The notes beneath the pieces were generated by a model. That model was not told the origin of the DNA. It ran no database searches and saw only the letters and a list, made by a program, of their open reading frames with translations. From assembly GCA_009760855.2 (NCBI GenBank), contig WPIO01000001.1, forward strand, positions 4,826,501 to 4,890,500: 64,000 bases of DNA. The letters run 5' to 3'. This DNA is from Cristatella mucedo. Its lineage: Eukaryota > Bryozoa > Phylactolaemata > Cristatellidae. Below, in pieces: positions 52,348-57,544 of this stretch. The stretch's first letter is position 1; each line of letters begins with the position of its first letter. The position numbers were made by a program, and so were the translations under genes.

Positions 52348-55300
52348 AATGTGTGTGTTCCCTCTTGCTGATGTGATTGCCAAGCACAATCTAGGCTTTC
52401 ACTTCTATGCGGATGACACTCAGTTGTACCTTTGCTTTGATCCCTCCCAGCCTTCAGCACCTCAAATTCTCTCAACTCACTTGCTGCATGCATTGATGAC
52501 ATCCGCACATGGATGGCAGCAAATTTTCTAAAACTAAACGATGATAAAACTTACTAGTTATGGGCAAGCCCAGTGTGACTCAGAAATTGTAAAGGCTGGG
52601 GCTCAAAATTGTCTCTTCCAGCATATCTCCTGTTGAATCAGCTCGAAATCTAGGTGTCATATTCCAAAGCGACCTCTTGTTAGACGACCATATCAGCTCC
52701 ACGGTCAAATCTGCCTATTTTCAGCTCCAAAACATTGCTAAAATTAGGTCTTGTTTAGATAAGGATACCACGTCCAAGTTGGTCCGTGCATTCGTGACAT
52801 CCCGTCTCAACTTCTGCAACTCACTGCTTACTGGCCTACCAGCATGTGCGATCAGGCGATTGCAGCTGGTGCAAAACTCTGCAGCTAGGCTTGTCTGTCG
52901 TGAGCGTCGCAGTTGCCACATTACTCCACTTCTCGCCGACCTGAACTGGCTACCAGTCAAGCAACGGGTTGACTTCAAGGTTTTGTCGCTCACTTTTAGG
53001 TCCCTTCATTCTATGGTTCCAGCCTATCTCTCAGATATACTACCCCATCAGGCCAAGCATCGTACCACCCGCTTTTCGGAATCTAACAGTCTACAAATAC
53101 CTCGTACAAACCTTAAATCCTTGGAGACCGTGCATTTAGTTCGTATGCTCCCAAAGCCTGGAACTCCCTCCCGACCTGCGTCAGAACATCCCCTGACCTG
53201 ACCACATTTAAAAGGAACAAAAACACACCTATTTAGGACAGCATTTAGTGGGTCCCTGTGATTCGTCCTTGATGTGCTTATGCGTGCTGACACTGTGCAT
53301 GCTGCCACTAACCACATTTGCATGCTGACCCTGTGCATGTCACCCCTAACCATATTATTCATTTTGTTTGTTTTTCAAGCATGATTTTACTTACCATTCA
53401 ACTGCATTTCCCTTTGCAGCAAATGTAAAGCGCCTAGAAAGAGATTAAGTTCTCTGAGGGTGCTTTATCAAGTGCATTATTATTATTATTATTATTGTTA
53501 GTGTGTGTTGGTGTGTGTGTTGGTGTGTGGGTTGGTGTGTGGGTTGGTGTGTGGGTTGGTGTGTGGGTTGGTGTGTGGGTTGGTGTGTGGGTTGGTGTGT
53601 GGGTTGGTGTGTGGGTTGGTGTGTGGGTTGGTGTGTGCGTTGGTGTGTGTGTGTGTATGTACGTGTGTGTACGTGTGTGTGCAGCAGCTTATAGTTATAT
53701 CTTGTCTGGATCGGCAGTCGCCAATTACTGGAGGTGAATTAAAAAACAGGTGATCCTCAAGGACACTTGGCAAGTGGTGTATTGGATAGGATGAGTGGAC
53801 CCATCTTTGCATTTCAAGATCTTGCCTAATTGCTTGAGGGTGGGTGTGTGAACAGTAACAATGCAATGCTAGCCACCTAGTGACTCTCCATTCTCTCCTA
53901 ACAAGACATCTAACCTTAAACTATCACCCTATCATTACGAGGCTTTGGTTTTGCTAATAGTAGGCAAGCGACTATGCAGACGAGTACGCGTTAGTTAATG
54001 CTCTCAAACGTAGATGTCCCTAATAGCAATGGCTTGTAAGGGCCACAACTGTGCAAGTTCATGCCTGACAAACAAATCCTGCGCAGATTTTCAGTTGCAA
54101 AGCGACTTCTCCACGTGCAGAAAAAGTGCTGCTGCAACATACCCCTTCATCTTCTAGAAGCTTTGAGAAAAAGTTTGTCACCACATCAACATCTCGAACG
54201 CTAAAAACAGACAGGTATTTCTAAAGCAGCAGCTCGAATCTCTTTCATCTACTACAAGTCAGTTCAAGCTCAACTGCACTTGCATTGGTCTCACCAAGTG
54301 ACCACACGGACGAGCTTCAGGAACCAGCAACCCGAACCATGGCCTGGTGTAGACACGTCAACAAAGCAAGACCTAAGTGATCAGCCCCGGCATTGCTTCC
54401 ACGTGGCAGCCATGCTTAGGTGACTGCAGAGACCATCGATTGAGCCAAGTTTAGGGTGAGAAGAGATCAGCTAAGCTCGAGCACAACGAAAAAAGCTAGT
54501 ACAATTGCATTATTCGTACTATCGTCCTTAAAGTTTACTAATAAAAAACTCGATGATGCATGAGGCACACTTGCACTAAAAAGAGTTCAAGGTTCGAAAG
54601 CAAGCAACATGAAGTCAACAAAACGAGTTGACAATCCAAGTAAAAAGCATTGGCCCTTATCAGTAGCGGCTGATAGAAGGGATACCTGACCGAGATACAT
54701 AAGATGTACTGCACTTATGCAGGCATGTGACGGTGGGATTTCAACAAGAACTAAGGAAACTCGAACCTTGCAAGAGTAATTTAGCATCAGCACGTAGCTG
54801 AGCAATTACACCTAGAACTTGAGTAATATTTATTTAATCTCATAGGTTAGTGCTAACGCTGCAGATACTAACAGTGAGTTGTAAGCCAAGCTTCTAATGG
54901 AGGCATTCGGTATAGGCATCATAAGTGAAGGGCAAAAAATATTGCTGCACAGCTGCCTGTCACGAGCGCAGCCACGCCAGGCCTGCACAAGGCGCCTGAC
55001 AAGAACAATGCATAAGAATCCATACTTCTTCATTTTCAGCTCATCGTACTTCTTCAGGAATTCGTGAGGTGTCTTTGTGGTTTCGGCAATGCACTTCTTG
55101 GAGTGATGCATGGACACCTAAAATGGAAACATTAGCTAACCTCCAGCCGGCACATGCCCAGCAATGTTGGTACAATCATACTTCCCAAATGAATCTTTTG
55201 AGGGAGAGTGCAGTGAACACTGAGCTCACGCGAAAAGATGACCCAAGAACTGAGTGCACAGCAGTATCAAAGGCCAAAGTTACGAGAAGCCATATCTTAC

Positions 55301-56867
55301 TGCCGTAGTCACATATGGAACCATATTGGCTTTCAGAATGTCGACATACTTGTCCGCAGGAAGATCGCCTGAGCGTGCTCTAAAAAAAAATGTATACAAA
55401 TCAACTCAAAAGACACTCGTGGATTAAACCAACTCTGCTACTGGCACCGGTAAGGTTTGCGTGGATTTACCTAAGAAGTTGAAACAGTACCAACAATCAG
55501 GGAAGAGAGGTCTTTTAGAGCTTTAAGAGAGTTGCAACAGAGGTAAAGCCGTGTCTCATATGTGTATGTCTGACACTAAAATCGGTCTGGTATACACATA
55601 GGCACAGTGCATGATTTCGAAAAAACCCAGCTGCTAAAGCCAGTATTCGGGGAAGAGGCCGATACCAATACCGATTCTCAGTCGAGTCAAGAGTGGCAGC
55701 CATAAAGAAAGTGGCAAATAAAAATTAGAAAGCCTAATACATGGTCATTAACACGAGTGAATGCATCATGAGCGACACTTCAACTGGCCGAGACCGGGTC
55801 GGCTGTAGCAAAACTGAAGAACCTGCGAAACACCAAATGCTGGTGCACCGTGGCACTGAAAGAAAAAGTGGTGCTATCTAAATTATGATGATTATTACTA
55901 TTACTATGCACTTGAGAACTCGTCGACAAACGATGGGTGAATCGGAAGTGGGAGGGGACGCTAAGAACTCGTCGACAAACGATGGCTGAAGTGGAAATGG
56001 GTGTGACCGAGGTAGGATAGTAGACTGTACCCACTAGCAACACGATGCCCTTTAGTTGACTTTGGTGTCACTTGCAATGACCACACCTTAGCAGCTCAGC
56101 TGCAAGGACCTCATACTTCACAAACCAGGTCTTGATTTCGAGGCCTGCAGACTAGAAATTGTTATCGAACTTCAAGCAGGGTGACAGCAGCTTAAGTTCT
56201 TCTGTCACTGTATATTGCAAATAATGCTGTTCCATAACCTTATCTCTAGTACTTTACATCACCGTGCTGACAAGGTTGCTAGCTATTTTCGGCTTTCCTT
56301 ATCGGTAGTCTCTTTGTAAAGGAACGCCTGATGATGCAGGCTGGTGCCAGCAGTATATCAGATTGCCGGTATAAGCGTCGGTTACCCTCAACAGGTTCCC
56401 TCAGCAGTTTGCACCGGCATTTCTGGGGCAGGCCACGCCAGGGCAGGCCCAGCCAGGGAGGACACCAGAGCTGAATGAGAATGTGAACAACCCATTCAGC
56501 AGGCTGGCGCCAGAATCGAAATGCTGCACTTTAATTTTGCTACACTGATTGTGAATGTAGATAAACTGACATGCGGGGTGCCAGGAGTGGATGAGGCATA
56601 TACTAGCAGGTGGGAATGAAATCAAGGCTTAACACTGGCTATTCCGGTGCCAGAGATTCTGAAACTGCAGTTCTTGGAGAAGCTTTTGCAACATGGCATT
56701 GTGTGACTTACATGCAGCAGTAGCAGTGACAGCAGAAGTAGCACTGAGACTGACACAATAACTGACAGGGACGGAAAGCTACAACGCAACATACGTGTGG
56801 CGGCTTACCCAAAAATCTCCAACAGCTCGCTGACATAGCCATGGATAGCGTACTCGTGGACGCTCAT
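18292..56867 (-). CDS. TUBGCP2: Gamma-tubulin complex component 2 (GCP2), complete, 26 coding exons
   Basis: GCP2 pairs with GCP3 on two gamma-tubulins to form the gamma-tubulin small complex, the building block of microtubule-nucleating ring complexes at centrosomes. Twenty-six exons from 56867 down to 18292 join with fully consistent phases to 921 codons plus stop (human is about 902). Ordered landmarks: N-terminus with DKYVDILKANMVPYVTTA and TPHEFLKKYDELKMKK (residues 20-76); WLFDRPFLTLDFVVG (about 180-200); GVDGKYIIAQKL (about 233-245); the N-terminal GCP/GRIP domain with HGLVNQALAAAMRSLIKEY, IWFYIQPTMSLMEILAS and LNTGKYLNVVR (about 285-470); the C-terminal gamma-tubulin-binding domain with RLESLLELALRTST, SGLEAFSFNYIVKWPLSLVL, FRHLFYTKHVERQVC, HTGFLNNCLKDCMLTNPDLL and RLDFNSFYASRIEA (about 555-875). 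Introns range from 98 to 4150 bp and hold most of the repeats; intron 18 is U12-type AT-AC. Confidence 0.97.
18920..19086 (-). CDS. TUBGCP2: TUBGCP2 exon 25
   Basis: Acceptor GCCTTAG, donor GTAAGA, phase 0 to 2. It reads YESTIATFDSNFSMLLVSLL, matching 'FEATINKFDKNFSAHLLDLL'. Confidence 0.94.
20591..20704 (-). CDS. TUBGCP2: TUBGCP2 exon 24
   Basis: 38 codons, acceptor GTGTTACAG, donor GTGTGT, phase 0. It reads RVYKASSIEQEAS...LPVRRDAEKHAATLK. This covers the poorly conserved linker before the last helices, so assignment rests on phase, splice sites and position. Confidence 0.82.
21241..22610 (-). mobile_element. LINE family A, 5'-truncated copy with nested SINE2
   Basis: The minus strand runs from reverse-transcriptase-derived blocks (GTRTWMAANFPKLNDYKINL, QHISC-like and 'LVVSWPVQSGAYSWC') to the 3' end 'AAGAGATTAAGTTCTCTGAGGG' and (ATT)n. 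It aligns with the copy at 36564-38330. A SINE2 interrupts it at 21739-21896. Multiple stops. Confidence 0.8.
21739..21896 (-). mobile_element. SINE2 nested in LINE family A
   Basis: A near full-length copy: tRNA-like head TGCCGAGCTGGTTTGGTC then CTAGCGGTTAAGG (A box), B box GGGCTCGAGCCC, tail CTGAATAGAGATTAAGTTCT and AT-rich end. The flanking LINE sequence is continuous in the homologous copy at about 37090. Confidence 0.85.
22611..23060. other. GC-richer unassigned block, possible solo LTR
   Basis: Homology to LINE A stops near 22610. The following 450 bp is richer in G+C and CpG than its surroundings. It contains GAAATAAAAGTTTTGGTGTT near its end, like an LTR poly(A) site in plus orientation. 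Terminal repeats and target duplication were not established. Confidence 0.3.
23061..24854. other. TUBGCP2 intron 23, unassigned
   Basis: AT-rich intronic sequence; no conserved exon or repeat family recognised. Confidence 0.5.
24855..24998 (-). CDS. TUBGCP2: TUBGCP2 exon 23
   Basis: 48 codons, acceptor TTACTTCAG, donor GTGAGG, phase 0. It reads LHTGFLNNCLKDCMLTNPDL and ends FSNFMQ, the core of the second GRIP motif. Confidence 0.97.
25097..25271 (-). CDS. TUBGCP2: TUBGCP2 exon 22
   Basis: Acceptor CTTGTAG, donor GTAAGT, phase 2 to 0. It reads VWLSNKSAKRSSLHSVRWY, LRQRMLHFVQHFQYYMMFEV. Confidence 0.97.
25392..25563 (-). CDS. TUBGCP2: TUBGCP2 exon 21
   Basis: Acceptor TGTTTCAG, donor GTAAGA, phase 1 to 2. 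It reads DLHLSGLEAFSFNYIVKWPL and ends FYTKHVERQVC. Confidence 0.97.
26490..26625 (-). mobile_element. LINE family B 3'-terminal fragment
   Basis: Only the last 130 bp, homologous to 9840-9920 and 15290-15400: the CCACTCACAG...CTAAGC block and the TGGAGTTACTGACGGAGATA tail on the minus strand. Confidence 0.8.
26626..27976. other. TUBGCP2 intron 20, unassigned
   Basis: No recognised coding block or repeat. A candidate exon near 27350 was examined and rejected. Confidence 0.5.
27977..28050 (-). CDS. TUBGCP2: TUBGCP2 exon 20
   Basis: Acceptor TTTTTTAG, donor GTATCG, phase 2 to 1. It reads VELLPYDLITQLFKILTIET, matching 'DLMPHDLITQLLRVLAIET'. Confidence 0.94.
28192..28279 (-). CDS. TUBGCP2: TUBGCP2 exon 19
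   Basis: It starts after the AC of the U12-type intron and ends at donor GTTAGC, phase 1 to 2. It reads RLESLLELALRTSTAANDPY then KDDL. Confidence 0.93.
28280..28904 (-). other. TUBGCP2: U12-type AT-AC intron (TUBGCP2 intron 18)
   Basis: This 625-bp intron begins ATATCCTTT (28904-28896), the canonical minor-spliceosome AT-AC donor. It ends in AC (28281-28280), with a GCCTTAAC branch-site match (28298-28291) whose branch adenosine is about 12 nt from the end. Joining the exons here gives KKHMEEIMPQRLESLL, aligned residue for residue with the family 'KPVEDITPPRLEALL'. No GT-AG alternative restores both frame and alignment. Confidence 0.88.
28905..28996 (-). CDS. TUBGCP2: TUBGCP2 exon 18
   Basis: Acceptor ATGACAG, phase 2 to 1. 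It reads YFLLDQGDFIVQFMDMAEEE then MKKHME. It ends at ..GAAG, directly before a U12-type ATATCCTTT donor. Confidence 0.95.
29125..29275 (-). CDS. TUBGCP2: TUBGCP2 exon 17
   Basis: Acceptor GTCGTAG, donor GTGTGT, phase 1 to 2. It reads GAKEVMYTVKERHYVEQIEM and ends LLPRLR. The open frame continues upstream, but only this acceptor restores phase and family spacing. Confidence 0.94.
29833..30001 (-). CDS. TUBGCP2: TUBGCP2 exon 16
   Basis: Acceptor TTTTTAG, donor GTAAGT, phase 0 to 1. It runs from FMIVENETLQKELEEYDD to AQKILNTGKYLNVVRLC. Confidence 0.97.
30176..30247 (-). CDS. TUBGCP2: TUBGCP2 exon 15
   Basis: 24 codons, acceptor CTTTACAG, donor GTAACA, phase 0. It reads FLEILEKWIYKGIISDPYHE. 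Confidence 0.96.
31430..31985 (+). mobile_element. LINE family A remnant
   Basis: Degenerate plus-strand homologue of 52870-53460: 'CTCTGCAGCTAGGTTTGTCTGG', blocks around CCCAAAGCTTGGAACTGACT, and a 3' end with 'TTGGTTCTCTTAGGGTGATA'. Frameshifted. Confidence 0.7.
32465..32507 (-). CDS. TUBGCP2: TUBGCP2 exon 14 (43-nt small exon)
   Basis: Acceptor AATTGTAG, donor GTGAGT, phase 2 to 0. It reads GDSKAQDVCLFLTQS, matching 'GDSQAQELCLYLTKA'. Found by searching for the block missing between exons 13 and 15. Confidence 0.94.
32785..33420 (-). mobile_element. Tc1-like transposase remnant
   Basis: Minus-strand blocks YLGQQDAHPMQTAWKMMYLL and TSRNVVLVEWLS followed by a 'PPDSNP' block match the Tc1 'FQQDNAPxHxA...VLEWPxQSPDLNP' region across a frameshift. 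The 3' part resembles 9200-9500. Confidence 0.75.
34017..34078 (-). CDS. TUBGCP2: TUBGCP2 exon 13
   Basis: Acceptor TTGCTTTAG, donor GTGAGT, phase 0 to 2. It reads GSCTGAAVLSLLHERTTALN, matching 'GGSTLSLLHDR'. Too short to appear as a long ORF. Confidence 0.92.
34596..34736 (-). mobile_element. SINE1 (tRNA-derived) copy, first of tandem pair
   Basis: Minus strand: AGGCGGTTGCTTTTTATGAC, B box GGGTTCGAGTCC, body GGCGATCCTTTGCTGCATAT, GGTGATAGCCTTAAAGACTC, end GAGGCTGTTGAATCAGCT. Confidence 0.8.
34737..34866 (-). mobile_element. SINE1 copy, second of tandem pair
   Basis: It abuts the previous copy head-to-tail. Minus strand GAGCCGTGATGGCACGCTAG then GTAAGGCGGTTGC (A box), B box GGGTTCGAGTCC. 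It lacks the 'GAGGCTGTTGAATC' end, so the pair looks dimeric. Confidence 0.8.
35428..35572 (-). mobile_element. SINE1 copy
   Basis: Minus strand TGTAATGGCTCACTAGGTAA then AGCGGTTGCTTTCC, a damaged B box (GGGTTCTAATCC), body and 'GAGGCTGTTAAATCAGCT'. A short internal deletion lies between A and B boxes. Confidence 0.8.
36039..36131 (-). CDS. TUBGCP2: TUBGCP2 exon 12
   Basis: 31 codons, acceptor TTTACAG, donor GTATCT, phase 0. It reads LSLQKIWFYIQPTMSLMEIL. Confidence 0.96.
36284..36396 (-). CDS. TUBGCP2: TUBGCP2 exon 11
   Basis: Acceptor GATTACAG, donor GTATGT, phase 1 to 0. It reads HGLVNQALAAAMRSLIKEYY and ends QLEHLFKL. Confidence 0.96.
36564..38330 (-). mobile_element. LINE family A, longest copy
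   Basis: About 1.77 kb on the minus strand. Upstream blocks read LASGLVPSSFKKSVVRPRIK and QLVADQLNSLY, then FSAAFYTINHPVLLECLSSR with LGTTGTVLKWFRSYLSGR (fingers/palm of a CR1/L2-like reverse transcriptase). It continues to the 3' end AAGAGATCACGTTCTCTGAG and a (TAT)n tail at 36564-36590. Several stops and frameshifts. Confidence 0.85.
38535..38665 (-). mobile_element. Divergent SINE1-like element with terminal palindrome
   Basis: Minus strand GGTCTTAGCCTAGGGGGTAA, B-box-like GGTTGGAGTTC, and a GGGCCTATCACTACC body. Its left end (38535-38576) is a 17-bp perfect inverted repeat with an 8-nt loop. Confidence 0.6.
39446..39523 (-). CDS. TUBGCP2: TUBGCP2 exon 10
   Basis: Acceptor TTTTCAG, donor GTGAGC, phase 1 to 1. 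It reads LKELVVRILPLAANYSTVAR. Confidence 0.95.
40545..41080 (-). mobile_element. Tc1/mariner transposase remnant
   Basis: Minus strand VVLTDESNFSTFNSDGKAIV (first catalytic Asp), EAYHGDCLRKAAKFGSSGIT, then after frameshifts WPSMNADITPMENLWYALEQ (second Asp block). A different subfamily from 9200-9640. Inactive. Confidence 0.85.
41081..43573. other. TUBGCP2 intron 9, unassigned part
   Basis: Apart from the Tc1 remnant to its left, no gene or repeat family was recognised in this AT-rich stretch. Confidence 0.5.
43574..43655 (-). CDS. TUBGCP2: TUBGCP2 exon 9
   Basis: Acceptor TTTGTTAAG, donor GTAAGT, phase 0 to 1. It reads GVDGKYIIAQKLTERYG and ends AIDNSL. Confidence 0.95.
44221..44276. repeat. 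(TC)n microsatellite in TUBGCP2 intron 8
   Basis: TC dinucleotide tract of about 55 nt with a few interruptions. Confidence 0.95.
44900..45440 (+). mobile_element. LINE family B copy, plus orientation
   Basis: Degenerate ORF2 C-terminus: ICYDLAPSYLAELLH, FQPHLALRSSMGNKLAHPSF, CYAGPRLWNSLPQCLCNDIF. More diverged than the copies at 9.8 and 15.3 kb. It is followed immediately by a SINE1. Confidence 0.8.
45441..45745 (+). mobile_element. SINE1, longest copy with LINE-B-like 3' end
   Basis: tRNA-like head (GGGAGTGAGGTCCTAGCTCT, B box CGTTCGAGCCC), body GGTGATAGTCATTTAAGCTC, GAGGCTGTTGAATCAACC, then a 3' part that ends TTGTGGAGTTACCGACAGAG followed by ATACATATATACATA. That end is homologous to the LINE family B terminus. 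Confidence 0.75.
45746..46060 (+). repeat. Duplicated SINE1 body, split by SINE2
   Basis: GGCTGTAGAATCAACTAACC through GGCTACTGCATGTG and, after the SINE2, GGCTTTGAATGAGCTATAAA with AAACTCCAGAAACATC. It is a second copy of 45584-45715. Confidence 0.75.
45843..45997 (+). mobile_element. SINE2 reference copy with 7-bp target duplication
   Basis: GCCGAGCTGGTTTGGTCCAG head (A box TGGTCCAGCGGTTAAGG), B box GGGCTCGAGCC, tail CGCCTGAATAGAGATTAATT, TCTCTTGGGGTGCTATATAA, then (TTTA)n. TTAGGCT flanks it at 45836-45842 and 45998-46004, a clean target-site duplication. Confidence 0.88.
46533..46616 (-). CDS. TUBGCP2: TUBGCP2 exon 8
   Basis: 28 codons between TCATTACAG and GTGTGC, phase 0. It reads LGVLPLPLQEHSVIEDLLYC. 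Confidence 0.95.
47094..47173 (-). CDS. TUBGCP2: TUBGCP2 exon 7
   Basis: Acceptor GATTGCAG, donor GTAATT, phase 1 to 0. It reads NIPFQPDWLFDRPFLTLDF. Confidence 0.94.
47237..47431. repeat. Tandem repeat, 65 bp x 3, in TUBGCP2 intron 6
   Basis: Units start GCCTTGCTGATACTAGCCAT at 47237, 47302 and 47367 and are over 90% identical by eye. The array starts 64 bp upstream (transcript sense) of exon 7. Confidence 0.93.
47560..48040 (+). mobile_element. Degenerate LINE-like remnant
   Basis: A plus-strand region with 'GGTGCAAAACTCAGCAGCTCGGCTAG' and 'CCAAAGTTAGGAACTCGACTCC'-type blocks recalling the CR1-like ORF2 C-terminus. Heavily decayed; it ends at a (TA)n tract. Confidence 0.5.
48046..48260. 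repeat. (TA)n microsatellite cluster
   Basis: Two long TA tracts (48046-48114, 48161-48240) separated by TATACAGTATA variants and followed by (TC)n. Confidence 0.95.
49188..49281 (-). CDS. TUBGCP2: TUBGCP2 exon 6
   Basis: Acceptor GAGTCAG, donor GTAAGT, phase 0 to 1. It reads LRSKLLKLTTSDYLPSDAMA and ends KQKRDN, matching the family 'LRKQL...KQNKKN' stretch. Confidence 0.87.
49370..49470 (-). mobile_element. Divergent SINE1-like element
   Basis: Minus strand GGTCTTTGCCTAGAGGTAAG (A-box region), TCGTGGGCATGAGTC (B-box region), GGCAATCCTTT body. Similar to 38535-38665. Confidence 0.55.
50330..50660 (+). mobile_element. LINE family A remnant
   Basis: 'GCTCCTAGTGCCTGGAACTC', 'CTGACTTGCCGAAATTAAAA' and the 3' end GCTAGAAAGAGATTGGGTTC followed by (ATT)n-like tail. 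Confidence 0.7.
51265..51414 (-). CDS. TUBGCP2: TUBGCP2 exon 5
   Basis: 50 codons, donor GTAACA, phase 0 to 0. It starts VKNFLEANALQRAA and ends GSISQQELAE; the middle is Ala/Gly-rich, as in the family. The acceptor (TTTTGAAG) is weak. Confidence 0.88.
51766..52361. repeat. GT-rich minisatellite array, left block
   Basis: Nearly 600 nt of GTGTGTTAGTGT-type units. A compound unit (TTACTGTGTGTTCGTGTGTG ... GTAGGTGCGTGT ... GTATATATGTG) occurs twice, near 51778-51890 and 52043-52155, showing higher-order duplication. ORFs here (Val-Cys repeats) are artefacts. Confidence 0.93.
52362..53496 (+). mobile_element. LINE family A, best-preserved 3' half
   Basis: 5'-truncated. It starts within the reverse transcriptase at LADVIAKHNLGFHFYADDTQ (intact catalytic YADD). 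After frameshifts comes a 174-codon frame with DDHISSTVKSAYFQLQNIAK, LVRAFVTSRLNFCNSLLTGL, QLVQNSAARLVCRERRSCHI and LNWLPVKQRVDFKVL, the typical CR1/L2-like C-terminus. 3' end GTAAAGCGCCTAGAAAGAGA, TTAAGTTCTCTGAGGGTGC, then (ATT)n. It sits inside a GT-rich array. Confidence 0.9.
53497..53690. repeat. 12-bp minisatellite, right block of GT-rich array
   Basis: About ten tandem units of GTGTGTGGGTTG (53517-53640), then plain GT. It lies directly beyond the (ATT)n tail of the LINE. Confidence 0.95.
54143..54200 (-). CDS. TUBGCP2: TUBGCP2 exon 4
   Basis: Acceptor TTTTTAG, donor GTATGT, phase 2 to 0. It reads VRDVDVVTNFFSKLLEDEG, aligned with 'LDPLVYLLSKLTEDKE'. Confidence 0.88.
55026..55117 (-). 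CDS. TUBGCP2: TUBGCP2 exon 3
   Basis: Acceptor TTTTAG, donor GTATGG, phase 0 to 2. It reads VSMHHSKKCIAETTKTPHEF and then LKKYDELKMK. Confidence 0.95.
55301..55379 (-). CDS. TUBGCP2: TUBGCP2 exon 2
   Basis: Acceptor T-run plus AG, donor GTAAGA, phase 2 to 0. It reads DKYVDILKANMVPYVTTA. Confidence 0.94.
55916..56013. repeat. Tandem duplication, 49 bp x 2
   Basis: GAACTCGTCGACAAACGATG occurs at 55916 and 55965; the units diverge at their 3' ends. In TUBGCP2 intron 1. Confidence 0.85.
56809..56867 (-). CDS. TUBGCP2: TUBGCP2 exon 1 (start)
   Basis: ATG at 56867-56865, reading MSVHEYAIHGYVSELLEIF; donor GTAAGC, phase 2. It resembles the 'MSEFRIHHDVNELLSLL' start, which is why this ATG was chosen. 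A TTTTCTCTAG acceptor-like site lies just upstream, so a separate 5'UTR exon is possible. Confidence 0.85.
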
Positions 56868-56946
56868 AGTGGCCAACTGGCCAGTGGGATGCTAGAGAAA
56901 ACTTAATACGGTGGTCGCTGCGAGCCACGCAGTGAAATAGACACAC

Positions 56947-57044
<98 letters not shown>

Positions 57045-57260
57045 ATGCACACCTCTGCAGCTTCTTCGACCTCAAATGGCTCAGATCCAGCCACGAGCGC
57101 GACGAATGGGCACCCTTTTCATAAATACCGCCCAAAACAACCCTACTTCCGCGCGTCGCCACAGTAAGTTGAGTCTCGTGGCAATAATGGACTCGCTCAT
57201 TAGCGCGCAAAACCTCGGCGACTCTGTCGCCATGGCGGGATCAGGGAAACACTTGAGGAT
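56868..57260 (-). promoter_or_regulatory. Likely TUBGCP2 promoter / 5'UTR region
   Basis: A CpG-rich block at about 57070-57250 lies just upstream of the start codon, next to a 95-nt GA tract. It contains an ETS-type CGGAAGTA on the minus strand (57144-57151). An acceptor-like TTTTCTCTAG about 25-35 nt before the ATG suggests the GA tract may lie in a 5'UTR intron. No TATA box seen. Confidence 0.4.
56948..57043. repeat. (TC)n / (GA)n microsatellite in TUBGCP2 5' region
   Basis: 95 nt of uninterrupted TC, read as GA in the TUBGCP2 sense strand, 80-176 bp before the start codon. Confidence 0.97.
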
Positions 57261-57384
57261 TTTATTAATTAATGCCTTCAGAAACTTTTCAAAAGTATGC
57301 AAAATATATAAAATTATACAGCTTGTTGGAAAAATAGCCAAGGAAAATAGCCGTCCGTGCCGCCCTTTATGTGTTCGCCGCCGC

Positions 57385-57540
57385 GCACGTTTGGCCCAGT
57401 GGTTAAGGTGCTTGCCTCGAACCAAAGTCAAAGTGAATTTATTTCAAATTCGAGGTCTTGGGCTCAAGCCCCCGTGGCATATTAGAAGTGCCTGAATAGA
57501 GATGAAGTTACCTTAGGGCGCTATACTAAAGAATCATTTT
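57385..57540 (+). mobile_element. SINE2 copy with internal 24-bp insertion
   Basis: Head GTTTGGCCCAGTGGTTAAGG, B box GGGCTCAAGCCC, tail GCCTGAATAGAGATGAAGTT and CCTTAGGGCGCTATAC. An extra AT-rich segment ('GTGAATTTATTTCAAATTCG') lies between A and B boxes. Confidence 0.85.
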
Positions 57541-57544
57541 TATG

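Noticed and set aside
51875-52508. Val-Cys and His-Thr repeat ORFs
   Set aside because: Products of the GT-rich minisatellite; also 53495-53866.
57076-57495. 139-codon plus ORF beginning near 57184 (MDSLISAQNLGDSV) as a divergent partner gene of TUBGCP2
   Set aside because: The start lies in CpG-rich DNA, but the frame soon runs into AT-rich sequence and a SINE2, and no further exon or family match was found.
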